Below are positions 33,409-41,524 of a stretch of DNA of 59,515 nt, piece by piece. The stretch comes from Pirellula staleyi DSM 6068 (GTDB lineage Bacteria; Planctomycetota; Planctomycetia; Pirellulales; Pirellulaceae). The stretch covers positions 1 to 59,515 of the forward strand of contig CAMCMB010000045.1 of NCBI GenBank assembly GCA_945875845.1, written 5' to 3'. Every line of letters starts with the position of its first letter. The first letter of the stretch is position 1. The notes under the pieces are model-generated. The model was not told the origin of the DNA. It saw nothing but the letters and a program-made list of their open reading frames with translations, and did not search any database. A program made the translations under genes and the position numbers.

Positions 33409-34239
33409 TCAGTATTGCCAACCGAATCCTACGTTGATGAAGGAATTGGGGGACTGGTCATTCAGGCCCCAACCGACCCGCGAGCCGATCTCAAAGTTTT
33501 TGCTAATCAGATAGTGTGCCCCTGGGCTAAAAAAGTGTTGCGTTGTTTCTATCGCTCGCCCATCGGTGAATACGCCGAAGTATTCAACATGGACCTTCCA
33601 GCGCTCTCCAACGGGAACTTTGATCACAGTCGATGGAGACCACGTATTGAAATGGTCTTCCTCGAGACTCCCAGTCCCATATTTCGTTGCAAAGTCCAAT
33701 ACCCAACTATTGCGAAGCGTCCAACCGAAAACATAGGTCGCCGACATTTGTGTTGCATTCACTTCGCCATAAGTCGGCGTTAGGCCTTGGAGGATGAACG
33801 AACTTTGAGGAAGCATGCCGCGCTGGTCACTTACGAGTATTTTCGTTCCGTAAAGCATTCGAGACTCTCGTTCAAGTTTCGACTCCTCAGGCTGTGCGCT
33901 GGGAAGATTACCCGAAATAGGACTACCAGCACCTCCAACTTCATAGTTCCAACCAAGTCGCAATTCCATGATCTCGTTGATGCCATGCCGAAGCACGATC
34001 TCTGGAAAGCTGTGCGTTTCGTAGACTCTCCGGTTGTCAACGAAGGAATAAGCGGACTCAAGGATCCACCGGCCTCGCTCGACCGTCGAGGTCGATGGAG
34101 TGAATGAATCCCGATCGGTCTCGATTTCTTTTGACTCCCCAGCCTCCCCTTCGATCTCTTGACCGAGGCTGACGGTCGGGAGTAGCACCAATGCAAATAG
34201 GCATGCAACAAAACGATAAAAAATAAATTGTCTTGACAT
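33409..34239 (-). CDS. Outer-membrane beta-barrel protein (phenol-degradation MetA-like family)
   Basis: This encodes 276 residues with a signal peptide (MSRQFIFYRFVACLFALVLLPTVSLGQE) and a good ribosome-binding site (GAGGTCTAACT). The motif ETDRDSFTPSTSTVERGRWILESAY is the hallmark opening of the MetA-pathway-of-phenol-degradation outer-membrane family. Alternating hydrophobic strands run to the end, which finishes in GFGWQY, the aromatic terminal residue expected of a barrel inserted by the BAM machinery. It is likely a channel for a hydrophobic or organic solute; no substrate is implied by the neighbours. It is convergent with the protease gene. Confidence 0.78.
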   Translation of the reverse strand: MSRQFIFYRFVACLFALVLLPTVSLGQEIEGEAGESKEIETDRDSFTPSTSTVERGRWILESAYSFVDNRRVYETHSFPEIVLRHGINEIMELRLGWNYEVGGAGSPISGNLPSAQPEESKLERESRMLYGTKILVSDQRGMLPQSSFILQGLTPTYGEVNATQMSATYVFGWTLRNSWVLDFATKYGTGSLEEDHFNTWSPSTVIKVPVGERWKVHVEYFGVFTDGRAIETTQHFFSPGAHYLISKNFEIGSRVGWGLNDQSPNSFINVGFGWQY

Positions 34240-34781
34240 AGTTAGACCTCGTACATCGAATCGTAGGACACCTAAATTTCGACCTCCAAAATGAACTTAC
34301 TTCATTCGTTTAGCGAAGTTTGAATTGCTAGCAAATTGTATTTTTCGAAATGCTGTGTCATTCAACGGTCGGGAAAATTTGTCGGGATGGGCAAATTGAT
34401 CCGTTAGTCCGAGTCCTTGAATTGGATTTCCCATTCAATTATTCCTAACGACTCAACTGACCGTTGCGACTCACGTAGGCAAGGGCGAGAATGCTCCAAA
34501 AACACTGCGTTTTAAAAAGGGAAACCCGCATCGGGAGCGATGCTTGTCGTGCGATGAGCCAAACGATCGAAAACCTTGGCCCACTCACCAAAAAACGTAG
34601 GGAGACGATCGATGATGAATCGATGGCTGCAGCCAAAGAATTCATCACAGGATGAATACGGCGACGGCATGGTGTAGCACGACATGCATGTTGGCCAACT
34701 GCTCAAACTAATCGGCGGGGGACGCGACCTTTCGCGGGAGCGAAAGGCGACGATCGTCCATTCACAGTCTCGTCGCGTTTG
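34240..34781. other. Long intergenic region, no gene recognised
   Basis: About 540 bases. Its left part is the upstream region of the barrel gene. Around 34445-34700 there is an open frame of fair length on the minus strand without recognisable similarity. A short hairpin lies at 34728-34747. Confidence 0.4.
34728..34747. terminator. Perfect hairpin downstream of the 791-residue protein gene
   Basis: CCTTTCGCGGGAGCGAAAGG has an eight-pair stem around a four-base loop, 35 bases beyond the stop of the leftward gene. It has no T-run. It may stop or stabilise the transcript. Confidence 0.45.
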
Positions 34782-37157
34782 CTATTCGCGTTTGAGTCGA
34801 ATCGCTTGGATACGAACCTGCGAGGCTGGGTCGGCTGCTGCGGCCCCGGTTGTTGATTCCGTTTGCGCAGCACCCATTTCATTCATGATCAGCTCCGGGA
34901 ACATGGCTGGGAGTGTCGTTTCGCTCCAGGGATTCGCAGATACCGCAGATACCGCAGAGAACTCATCGGTCGCTGACGAGGCAACGATTCTCGCTCGGAT
35001 AACACGAGTGGAAGCATCGAAGGTCACGCTCACACGATACGCCTTTTCGGTCTGCAAGGGTTCTGCAATGCGAAGCGGAATCGTCACTCCCGAGCTGCCG
35101 CACACGATCGCAACGTGTGGATTCGCGGGATTGCTGAGTTTCAGGATCAGCGACTGCTCTTCGACGCTGGACAGACTGTTAAACAGTCCGATGGCGATCG
35201 GATTCGCCTCGCTCGCACCGAACTTGTCGACAACAAAATCGATGGACAATAGGAAGGAGTTCGACTCAGACAGATCTTCGATGGCTCGTACATAGCGGCG
35301 TCGTTGGCCGATTCCATTTTGCTGGGTACGATTGGCATCCTGGATTAATAGAGAATGGGTTGAGGCGTCCCAACGGTAGGGTAGCGTTAGGCTGCTCATC
35401 AATGCGACTTCATGTTTTGGATCCAGCTTTGCGCTGATTCGCAGCATATCGAAATCGAATGACCAGCCGCGCCGCAATGGGTCCGTCTCAAACTCTTCGT
35501 TTACGTCTCTAGCCGCTTCATTTCCGCTGTTGATTGTGCGATTGTTGATCGAAGCCAAGAAAGGGTTGAGGTCCTGTTTATCGGGTTGACCATACTTGGT
35601 GTGTTCGGACCAAACCCAAACGTATTGATCGCTGTAGGCGAGCGCCAGTGGCAGATTGGACCAAAGCGACGCTTTGCTGCCATCCGGCCAACCAGGGGGA
35701 GTATTCCATGGATGGTCCTCAACCCAGGCAGCCATCCCCACACGGACAAACGCATCGTACTTTTCCGGATTACTGCTCAGCGCACGCCAACTGCGGATTT
35801 CGTTTCGCGCCAATTCGTAACGCTGGCGATCGCCGGGGAATCCATTGGGATTTGCATAAGCGTGAGTCGTGCCGGGTGCTTGGCCAAAATAAAATGTGTT
35901 CTCGTGACCGTGAATGATCTCGCCTGGAGCGTTGATTCCTTCGAGCACCCCGTCAAGAAACGGGATAACGCCAGTCAGCGGACCATATGCGCCGCCATCG
36001 GGGGACCAGGCGAACGTCGTCATGATTTTCACTTCCGGAAATTCGGCTTGAACCGCCTTGATCCATTGCGTACCACGTCTTCGGAGCAATTCGGGCGTAT
36101 CTTTTCCCAACGGGAAGTGGAGATTTTGCGGTTTGTTGGGATCGAACTCCGGCGAACCTGACTCCGTTCGCCAACGATAATGGCCGTACTGCTCAGTATC
36201 CAGCCACATACCTTTCAACTGACCCTTGCGACAAATGCGTGCGGCCAACTCGGCATTGCGTTGGAGGATGGCCCAATCCTCGTCGTTGGTGAGATCTGGT
36301 GTGTGCAAGCCTCGTGCGCCGTCGACCATCCCATAAATCATGAAGTTGTCCGACAAACTCCCTCGCTGCATCGAATTCAAGTCCGCAATTGTTTGTGCTA
36401 CGGCCGCGTCGGGAATTGCTATTTTCGTCCAGATGAGTTCATGCAGCCATGTTGGACGCAGTGGTTTCCCAAGTTTGGTCAATCCCAGACTCGCAACCCA
36501 CTCGGGCGCAAGCAGTGCCGGCAACACGATGCCATCGAAAGGATAGTTTTCACAAAATTCCGGATGTTGAGCCAAATATCGCGGTGTGATCGCGGTCTCT
36601 TCGCCATAAACCGTATAGAGCCCTCCGCCGATAGCCCGTTTGCCCTGGAGTTCATCCGGGCGCGCCCATGGTTCACTTGGCAAATCGCTGATGGATTCCA
36701 CTCGCATCCAATCAATCGCAATGGTTCCATCGCTCATGCTCGGGTCTAGTCGCAGCCGCGCAGCCTTGCCCAGAGCTGGCAGGATGACTCGATAGTCATG
36801 CCATTTCCCATCGTTCTTGATCGCGAAACTGCGACTATCGTTCTCCGTGAATCGCTTGCCGAAATACAACTGAGCGTTCGCTCCACCCGATGATCGCATG
36901 CGCAAAGTGACTTGCAGGTAGCCGTCCGTCGGCGAATCAATCCTGGGGCTGGTTAGGAATGGATCGGGCGACACGACTTTCATCGCCCAGCCGTTGTCGC
37001 CATATTGCGATTCCGTCACCATCGCATTGCCGATCCAGCCCTGAGAGCCTTCTCGAAAGTTCCAACTTGTGATTTGCTCTGCCGCCCAACTGTTCGTCAG
37101 CACCAGCATCGCGAAAGCTGCATGCGTAAAAACAAAAACTGGTAAAACTTTGATCAC
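34782..37157 (-). CDS. Large secreted protein, possible glycoside-hydrolase-like
   Basis: This encodes 791 residues from a GTG start, with a signal peptide (MIKVLPVFVFTHAAFAMLVLTNSWAAEQ). The N-terminal region (about 30-160) looks like a carbohydrate-binding-type beta sandwich (WNFREGSQGWIGNAMVTES, LFGKRF-like strand, WMRVESI). The middle (about 190-520) reads like an alpha/beta barrel with acidic residues at strand ends (GIVLPALL, IYGMVDGARG, KGMWLDTEQYGHYRW, FLDGVLEGINAPGEIIHGHENTFYFG, AWVEDHPWNTPPGW). The C-terminal part is again beta-rich. The layout suggests a polysaccharide-acting enzyme, but I cannot name a family or prove a catalytic pair. It is probably exported and acts on external glycans. 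Confidence 0.6.
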   Translation of the reverse strand: MIKVLPVFVFTHAAFAMLVLTNSWAAEQITSWNFREGSQGWIGNAMVTESQYGDNGWAMKVVSPDPFLTSPRIDSPTDGYLQVTLRMRSSGGANAQLYFGKRFTENDSRSFAIKNDGKWHDYRVILPALGKAARLRLDPSMSDGTIAIDWMRVESISDLPSEPWARPDELQGKRAIGGGLYTVYGEETAITPRYLAQHPEFCENYPFDGIVLPALLAPEWVASLGLTKLGKPLRPTWLHELIWTKIAIPDAAVAQTIADLNSMQRGSLSDNFMIYGMVDGARGLHTPDLTNDEDWAILQRNAELAARICRKGQLKGMWLDTEQYGHYRWRTESGSPEFDPNKPQNLHFPLGKDTPELLRRRGTQWIKAVQAEFPEVKIMTTFAWSPDGGAYGPLTGVIPFLDGVLEGINAPGEIIHGHENTFYFGQAPGTTHAYANPNGFPGDRQRYELARNEIRSWRALSSNPEKYDAFVRVGMAAWVEDHPWNTPPGWPDGSKASLWSNLPLALAYSDQYVWVWSEHTKYGQPDKQDLNPFLASINNRTINSGNEAARDVNEEFETDPLRRGWSFDFDMLRISAKLDPKHEVALMSSLTLPYRWDASTHSLLIQDANRTQQNGIGQRRRYVRAIEDLSESNSFLLSIDFVVDKFGASEANPIAIGLFNSLSSVEEQSLILKLSNPANPHVAIVCGSSGVTIPLRIAEPLQTEKAYRVSVTFDASTRVIRARIVASSATDEFSAVSAVSANPWSETTLPAMFPELIMNEMGAAQTESTTGAAAADPASQVRIQAIRLKRE

Positions 37158-37275
37158 TTCATAACCCCACGATTATCCTTCGTATGCACAGCCGTTGATT
37201 CCTTTTTTAAATCACATCAAATCATATCAACTATTGCTAGACTGGGGAGCAAATAATCGTTACTGGGTAAGGGCA

Positions 37276-37336
37276 GGACGACGGACTTCCAAGTCCGTCA
37301 ATGGAGAATTCGACGGACTCGGAAGTCCGTCGTACC
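37276..37336. repeat. Foldback element core, copy F (inverted orientation)
   Basis: The element is read in the other direction: TACTGGGTAAGGGC precedes the core, and ACCATGAAATCAACAAGCCGG follows in place of the outer arm. Its left tip has changed to GGACGACGG. Confidence 0.92.
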
Positions 37337-37383
37337 ATGAAATCAACAAGCCGGTGAGCGAGGGATTGCTGTCGGCACCTCGC

Positions 37384-38514
37384 TTAGTAGGATTTCAATT
37401 CCCCCAATTGCTTGGCGGTCGTAAAGACTTGAATGGGTACGGTCATTCCATAGCGTCGATAGATCTCGTTCAAGCGTGCGGTATCGAGCGGGTTTGCATC
37501 GATTTGGCGTATGCATATGCGAACGACTTGTGACGGATACTTCGATGCGAGCTTGGCGTAAATTTCTGGATCTCTTTCGCCGCTGTCACCAACCAACACG
37601 AACGACCGCTCGGGTAGCCTGCGAATCAGACTGCGGATGACGCCTCCCTTGCTTTTGCGTCGAAGGATTTGCCATCGTTTGAAGATCTCGTCTCGCAATC
37701 GAAACCATTTCAGATGCATACTGCCCAACGGGAAGCGTTCGTCGATCAGGAATTGATTGACTGCGTCGTAAATCTGCCATGGGCTGCTGCTCACATAGTG
37801 AAACAAGGCGCCTTGCTTGGCCCACATCTGGTAGGTATTTGCCATGCCGTCAATCGACGCAAAGGGTTCGGCAAAGGTTCGTTGCAGCATCCGACGTCGA
37901 CTGTTGACTTCCGTGTGCTTGATGGTGTCGTCGATGTCGGTGATAACGCTGACTCCGGTCCGTTCGGCCAAAAAGACAGGACTGCTTGTTTGCCCTAGAC
38001 CATCATCCCAGCGTTGCAAGAATTCGGACTCTTTCTCTTTGCTATCCTTGCTTGGTAGCAAGCCATAGGTTCGGAATCCTTGGAGTTGCTTTGCGGTAAG
38101 GTCAAGTTTGCAATTGAACAGACCACTATTTTTGGACTTGCGGCGCAAAACATAGTGCTGCCCCGCAAGTTCCACCTGCACGCGTGCACCGGCGATGGGG
38201 GCTGCTAAGAAACCTCGGATGCGTTCTTGAAACAATTCCCCGTTGGCCACTTCATTTGGAAGATGCAGGGCGCGAATTAAGCCACGCAACATCAGGCGTT
38301 TTCCAAAACTAGCCGGAGCGGACTGTGAGATCCGGCCTTGGATTTGAATGCGCCAAACCGCATCGTTGGCAATCGGATAGCCGAAGGTAGGAAATAGTTG
38401 AACTTCCGTATCCGAGTCATTGCGGATGGCCTGATCAGGACTCATCCGCAATATTTCGGTCTCTTTTGGTTCCATCGGTCCATCGACGGCAGCAATGGGC
38501 TTGCGTCTAGTCAT
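37384..38514 (-). CDS. APP1-type phosphatidate phosphatase domain protein (DUF2183)
   Basis: This encodes 376 residues from the ATG at 38514; TTG at 38535 and ATG at 38475 are alternatives, none with a strong ribosome-binding site. An N-terminal beta-rich domain (about 40-140) is followed by the catalytic domain: VITDIDDTIKHTEV, the DxDDT nucleophile motif of the HAD-like APP1 family. Then come FHYVSSSPWQIYDAVNQFL, FPLGSMHLKWFRLRDEIFKRW and FVLVGDSGERDPEIYAKLA. Yeast App1 dephosphorylates phosphatidate, and bacterial homologues are poorly studied. It is cytoplasmic or membrane-peripheral. It lies 34 bases after the oxidoreductase gene in the same direction. Confidence 0.88.
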   Translation of the reverse strand: MTRRKPIAAVDGPMEPKETEILRMSPDQAIRNDSDTEVQLFPTFGYPIANDAVWRIQIQGRISQSAPASFGKRLMLRGLIRALHLPNEVANGELFQERIRGFLAAPIAGARVQVELAGQHYVLRRKSKNSGLFNCKLDLTAKQLQGFRTYGLLPSKDSKEKESEFLQRWDDGLGQTSSPVFLAERTGVSVITDIDDTIKHTEVNSRRRMLQRTFAEPFASIDGMANTYQMWAKQGALFHYVSSSPWQIYDAVNQFLIDERFPLGSMHLKWFRLRDEIFKRWQILRRKSKGGVIRSLIRRLPERSFVLVGDSGERDPEIYAKLASKYPSQVVRICIRQIDANPLDTARLNEIYRRYGMTVPIQVFTTAKQLGELKSY

Positions 38515-38548
38515 TGAGTATGGAAATGGTTTCAAGTGGAACGGATTA

Positions 38549-39673
38549 CTAAGTTTGGACAGTCACTGTGGTGCGTGTTTCGATGGACTTGTAGATGGCT
38601 TCTATGGCCAATAAATCTTTGAGCCCTTCTTCGCCGGCAACCTTCGACGGCTTGTTCTCTAAAATGCACTTCGCAAACTCATCCATTTCGGTTGCGAATT
38701 GATCTTGTTGCGGTAGTTCGACTTTGCCCTTGGAGGTTTCCATCCGGTTGCCTGTATAGCTGTAGGCAGGGTCCATACGGATGAAACCGTTTTCCGAGAA
38801 CGCGTTGAATCGATTGAGTCCGTTGAAGTTGTAGCTGGTGCTGCAATAGGCCAGCGCACCCGATGGAAACTTCATAAGCCATGTGATGGATTCGTCAACC
38901 TCGGCAAACTTAGCAGCATCGGTTTTGGTTTCCTGTGCCGTAATCATGGTGGGTTCTTCGCGGAGCAAGCAACGACACGCTTGCAGTGCATAGATACCCA
39001 CATCCATCATTGCACCACCACCGGCGAGTTTCTTTTTCAATCGCCATTGCGTTGGATCACCGATCTTAAAGGCAAAACCAGCCTCGATCATCTTGATAGC
39101 ACCAAGTTCCTTTTTGTGCGCTAATTCCATGCTTTTCAGATGATGGGGTTCATATTGGCAGCGATATCCGACAGCGAGTTTTCGATCGGCGGCCTTGCAG
39201 GCTGCGATCATGTCGCGGCAATCGGCGGCGGTGTTGGCCATGGGTTTTTCGCACAGGACGTGCTTACCGGCTTTGGCCGCTCGGATCGTGTATTCGGCGT
39301 GCATGCTATTGGGCAGGACAATGTAGATTACATCGACCGAATCGTCCGATGCGATCTTATCAAAACTCTCGTAATTGTAGATGTGATCGCGACCGATCCC
39401 GTACTTATCAGCCCACTTCTTTTCTTTTTCGGGGGTGCCTGTCACGATCGCGGTTAGCTTGCAGTGGGATGAAGCCAACAGTCCTGGAGCGATCTGATTG
39501 GTCGCAAGTCCTCCCAATCCGACCAAAGCAAATCCCAGTTTCTTGTTTTCGTTGGCGTAGGTTGGAGCTGAAAAGAAACCGCCTTGAGCGAGTCCGGCCG
39601 CGACGCCAGCCGAAACGCCAGCCGAAACGGTAGTGCTGATAAAGTCACGTCGATTGGTGGGGAGTTGTTTCAT
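38549..39673 (-). CDS. Gfo/Idh/MocA-family oxidoreductase with Tat signal
   Basis: This encodes 374 residues from the ATG at 39673. The N-terminus MKQLPTNRRDFISTTVSAG followed by a small-residue stretch and APTYA is a twin-arginine signal peptide, common for planctomycete oxidoreductases of this family. The nucleotide fold starts GFALVGLGGLATNQIAPGL, and the conserved EKP motif follows in KHVLCEKPMANTAADC. The second domain has AGGGAMMDVGIYALQACRCLL, which contains the usual D-x-G-x-Y/H motif. It is an NAD(P)-dependent sugar or polyol dehydrogenase exported folded to the periplasm. A longer upstream reading is rejected because it lacks the signal. Confidence 0.9.
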   Translation of the reverse strand: MKQLPTNRRDFISTTVSAGVSAGVAAGLAQGGFFSAPTYANENKKLGFALVGLGGLATNQIAPGLLASSHCKLTAIVTGTPEKEKKWADKYGIGRDHIYNYESFDKIASDDSVDVIYIVLPNSMHAEYTIRAAKAGKHVLCEKPMANTAADCRDMIAACKAADRKLAVGYRCQYEPHHLKSMELAHKKELGAIKMIEAGFAFKIGDPTQWRLKKKLAGGGAMMDVGIYALQACRCLLREEPTMITAQETKTDAAKFAEVDESITWLMKFPSGALAYCSTSYNFNGLNRFNAFSENGFIRMDPAYSYTGNRMETSKGKVELPQQDQFATEMDEFAKCILENKPSKVAGEEGLKDLLAIEAIYKSIETRTTVTVQT

Positions 39674-40188
39674 TTTTGGTGGATTCTTTAAAGGAGGAAA
39701 GGGTAGGGGGGGCATGCGGAGCATTCTTTGCGCCCTGCGGTGCGATTGTTGGTGACAGGAGGGAGTGGCGTTTGCCGAACGAAAGCCAGGTTCGGAATGA
39801 GCCAATCTCTCCCCATCAAAGCCGAGAGCGGATGGATTTTAAACTAACGCTCCGCGCCAAAGTGCACTTGTTTGTACCGAAAGTGCTTGCGATTGGGTGA
39901 ACGTTAGCCGCTACAGCCCACCAGATTCTAGTCGAAATCAGTCCGAGCTTCTACCGTCAAAGAAATCCCTGGCGTGTTCGAACGCTCCTGCAATTGGCAA
40001 AATAAGCAAAGGTTTAACTGCAATCTTGCCCACAACTGGTCGAAGGGAGCATGCGGGGATTTGTGGGCTTTCCAGGAAAGAGTTACAATTCCCCGAGGCA
40101 TGACGACTCCTCTACCGCAAAACCGAGAGAGTTTTTTATGTCGTAGGCAGCTTCTTTTTTAACATTCCCCTCCGAATGGAGACAATCC
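39674..40188. other. Intergenic region upstream of the hpf-ptsN-ptsH-ptsI-rng cluster
   Basis: About 515 bases carry a purine-rich stretch near 39690 and a candidate promoter at 40061-40089. The short frames at 39676-39900 and 39897-40162 show no recognisable protein, and I call none of them a gene. Confidence 0.5.
40061..40089 (+). promoter_or_regulatory. Candidate housekeeping promoter of the PTS/hibernation cluster
   Basis: TTGTGG at 40061-40066, a 17-base spacer, and TACAAT at 40084-40089 make the best -35/-10 pair I see in the window. The spacer contains the palindrome CTTTCCAGGAAAG, which could bind a regulator. Transcription would start near 40096, giving a leader of about 90 bases before the GTG of the first gene. 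Confidence 0.55.
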
Positions 40189-40521
40189 GTGCAAACCAAC
40201 GTATCCGCCCGTCATGGCCACCTCAAACAGGAAGACCAGGCAATTATCGTCGAAAAGGTTGAAAAGGTGCGGCGGTTGTTCGATCGAATTAACGCGATTG
40301 AAGTCACGGTGGATCTTGAGCACCTCGATAAACCCACGGTTGAAATCAACGTTTCTGCGGAACACGTGCACGATTTTGTGGCGACCGCCCAGTCGAGTTC
40401 CATCCTCGCTTCGCTCGACTTGTGCATCGGCAAAGTGGAGCAACAGATTCGCAAGCACAAAGAAAAGGTCACCGAACACAAGGCCATCGGCATCAAACAT
40501 GCCGGGGGCGATGAAGTTTAG
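40189..40521 (+). CDS. hpf: Ribosome hibernation promoting factor (short HPF/YfiA family)
   Basis: This encodes 110 residues from a GTG at 40189, with GGAG 8 bases upstream. The protein has the S30AE/YfiA fold: MQTNVSARHGHLKQEDQAIIVEKVEKVRRLFDRINAIEVTVDLEH, VEINVSAEH and SILASLDLCIGKVEQQIRKHKEKV. The short form lacks the C-terminal dimerisation domain of long HPF. It binds the 30S subunit at the tRNA and mRNA channel and idles ribosomes in starvation. It is the first gene of a cluster with PTS and RNase genes; hpf-ptsN neighbourhoods next to rpoN are known in proteobacteria. Confidence 0.9.
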   Translation: MQTNVSARHGHLKQEDQAIIVEKVEKVRRLFDRINAIEVTVDLEHLDKPTVEINVSAEHVHDFVATAQSSSILASLDLCIGKVEQQIRKHKEKVTEHKAIGIKHAGGDEV

Positions 40522-40634
40522 GCCTTAAATATCCCTGTTTCCAAGTCTCATTCATTTCATCATTCGATCTCCGCTGTTCGGTTCAACCATGAACCGGACA
40601 GGAATCGCTGGTTCGTTGCAAGGGTCCTTAAGTA

Positions 40635-41111
40635 ATGAAGTTTTCTGTTTTTATATCCCCGAAAGCCATTCGAGCGGAACTCTCTGCGACGACCAAAGAG
40701 GGCGTGATCGCGGAATTGGTTCACGCGTTGGTGGAAGCTGGCGAAATCAACGCTGCAGACCAAGAAGACATCATCAAAGCGATCATGAAGCGTGAAGAAT
40801 TGGGAAGTACCGGCATCGGGCGTGGTGTCGCTGTTCCTCATACCAAGCACGCAAGCGTCGGAAAGCTGATTGGAACCGTTGGCGTTAGCCAAACCGGCTT
40901 GGATTTCGAATCGCTCGATGGGCAGGTTGCATCCTTATTCTTTTTGTTGGTGTCTCCGCCCGATCGTCCTGGCGATCACTTGCGAGCGCTCGAAAACATT
41001 TCGCGGCAACTGCGAGACGACACTTTTTGCAGGTTCTTGCGTCAATCGACAACGCCCGACGATATTGTGCAGTTGTTGGAAGAAGCTGACGGAAACCAAT
41101 TTGGCGCATAG
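40635..41111 (+). CDS. ptsN: PTS IIA-type phosphotransferase (PtsN/EIIA-Ntr family)
   Basis: This encodes 158 residues with the PTS EIIA type-2 (mannitol/fructose/nitrogen) domain: KREELGSTGIGRGVAVPHTKH holds the active-site histidine (about His-69), followed by LIGTVGVSQTGLDFESLDGQ, VSLFFLLVSPPDRPGDHLRALENISRQLRD. The histidine receives phosphate from HPr. In the nitrogen PTS this protein has a regulatory role without sugar transport, and no membrane IIC component is seen in this window. It is followed 9 bases later by ptsH. Confidence 0.9.
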   Translation: MKFSVFISPKAIRAELSATTKEGVIAELVHALVEAGEINAADQEDIIKAIMKREELGSTGIGRGVAVPHTKHASVGKLIGTVGVSQTGLDFESLDGQVASLFFLLVSPPDRPGDHLRALENISRQLRDDTFCRFLRQSTTPDDIVQLLEEADGNQFGA

Positions 41112-41119
41112 AGAACCCT

Positions 41120-41416
41120 ATGACAGCGGCAATCCAACACTGCAATGTGATCGTTCGAAATCCAGAAGGTTTGCACATGAGGCCTGCTCACAGGCTTGTG
41201 CAAGTAGCGACTGGTTTTCAATGTCAAATTGAACTTGAACGCGCCGGCCAAATTGCCGACTGCCGAAGCATATTGAGTCTACTCACGCTAGGCGCTCCTC
41301 AGGATTGCGAGTTGATTTTGAGAGCTCAGGGTCCCGATGCAGATGAAGCGATTCGTGTAATTAGCTTGATGTTCAGCCAGCAGTTCGACGAAGAAAATGG
41401 CGAACCAGCAACATAG
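41120..41416 (+). CDS. ptsH: HPr phosphocarrier protein
   Basis: This encodes 98 residues. The phospho-histidine is His-19 in NPEGLHMRPAHRLVQ. The usual G-L-H-A-R-P-A is changed to H-M-R-P-A, and the histidine and arginine are intact. The regulatory serine position is in DCRSILSLLTLGAPQ, where a serine is kept (it corresponds to Ser-46 of Bacillus HPr). The remainder has the standard open-faced beta sandwich, with DCELILRAQGPDADEAIRVI. It carries phosphate between EI and EIIA. The start ATG follows ptsN closely and the stop lies 109 bases before ptsI. Confidence 0.92.
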   Translation: MTAAIQHCNVIVRNPEGLHMRPAHRLVQVATGFQCQIELERAGQIADCRSILSLLTLGAPQDCELILRAQGPDADEAIRVISLMFSQQFDEENGEPAT

Positions 41417-41524
41417 CAATGGGTTCGAGAGTCTCGGAGATTTTCGAACTAGGTATTTATCGAACCAAACGATTTTGACACGGACGCGGCGACGCGTTTA
41501 CCAAACCAGATAGATCATTTCAGC

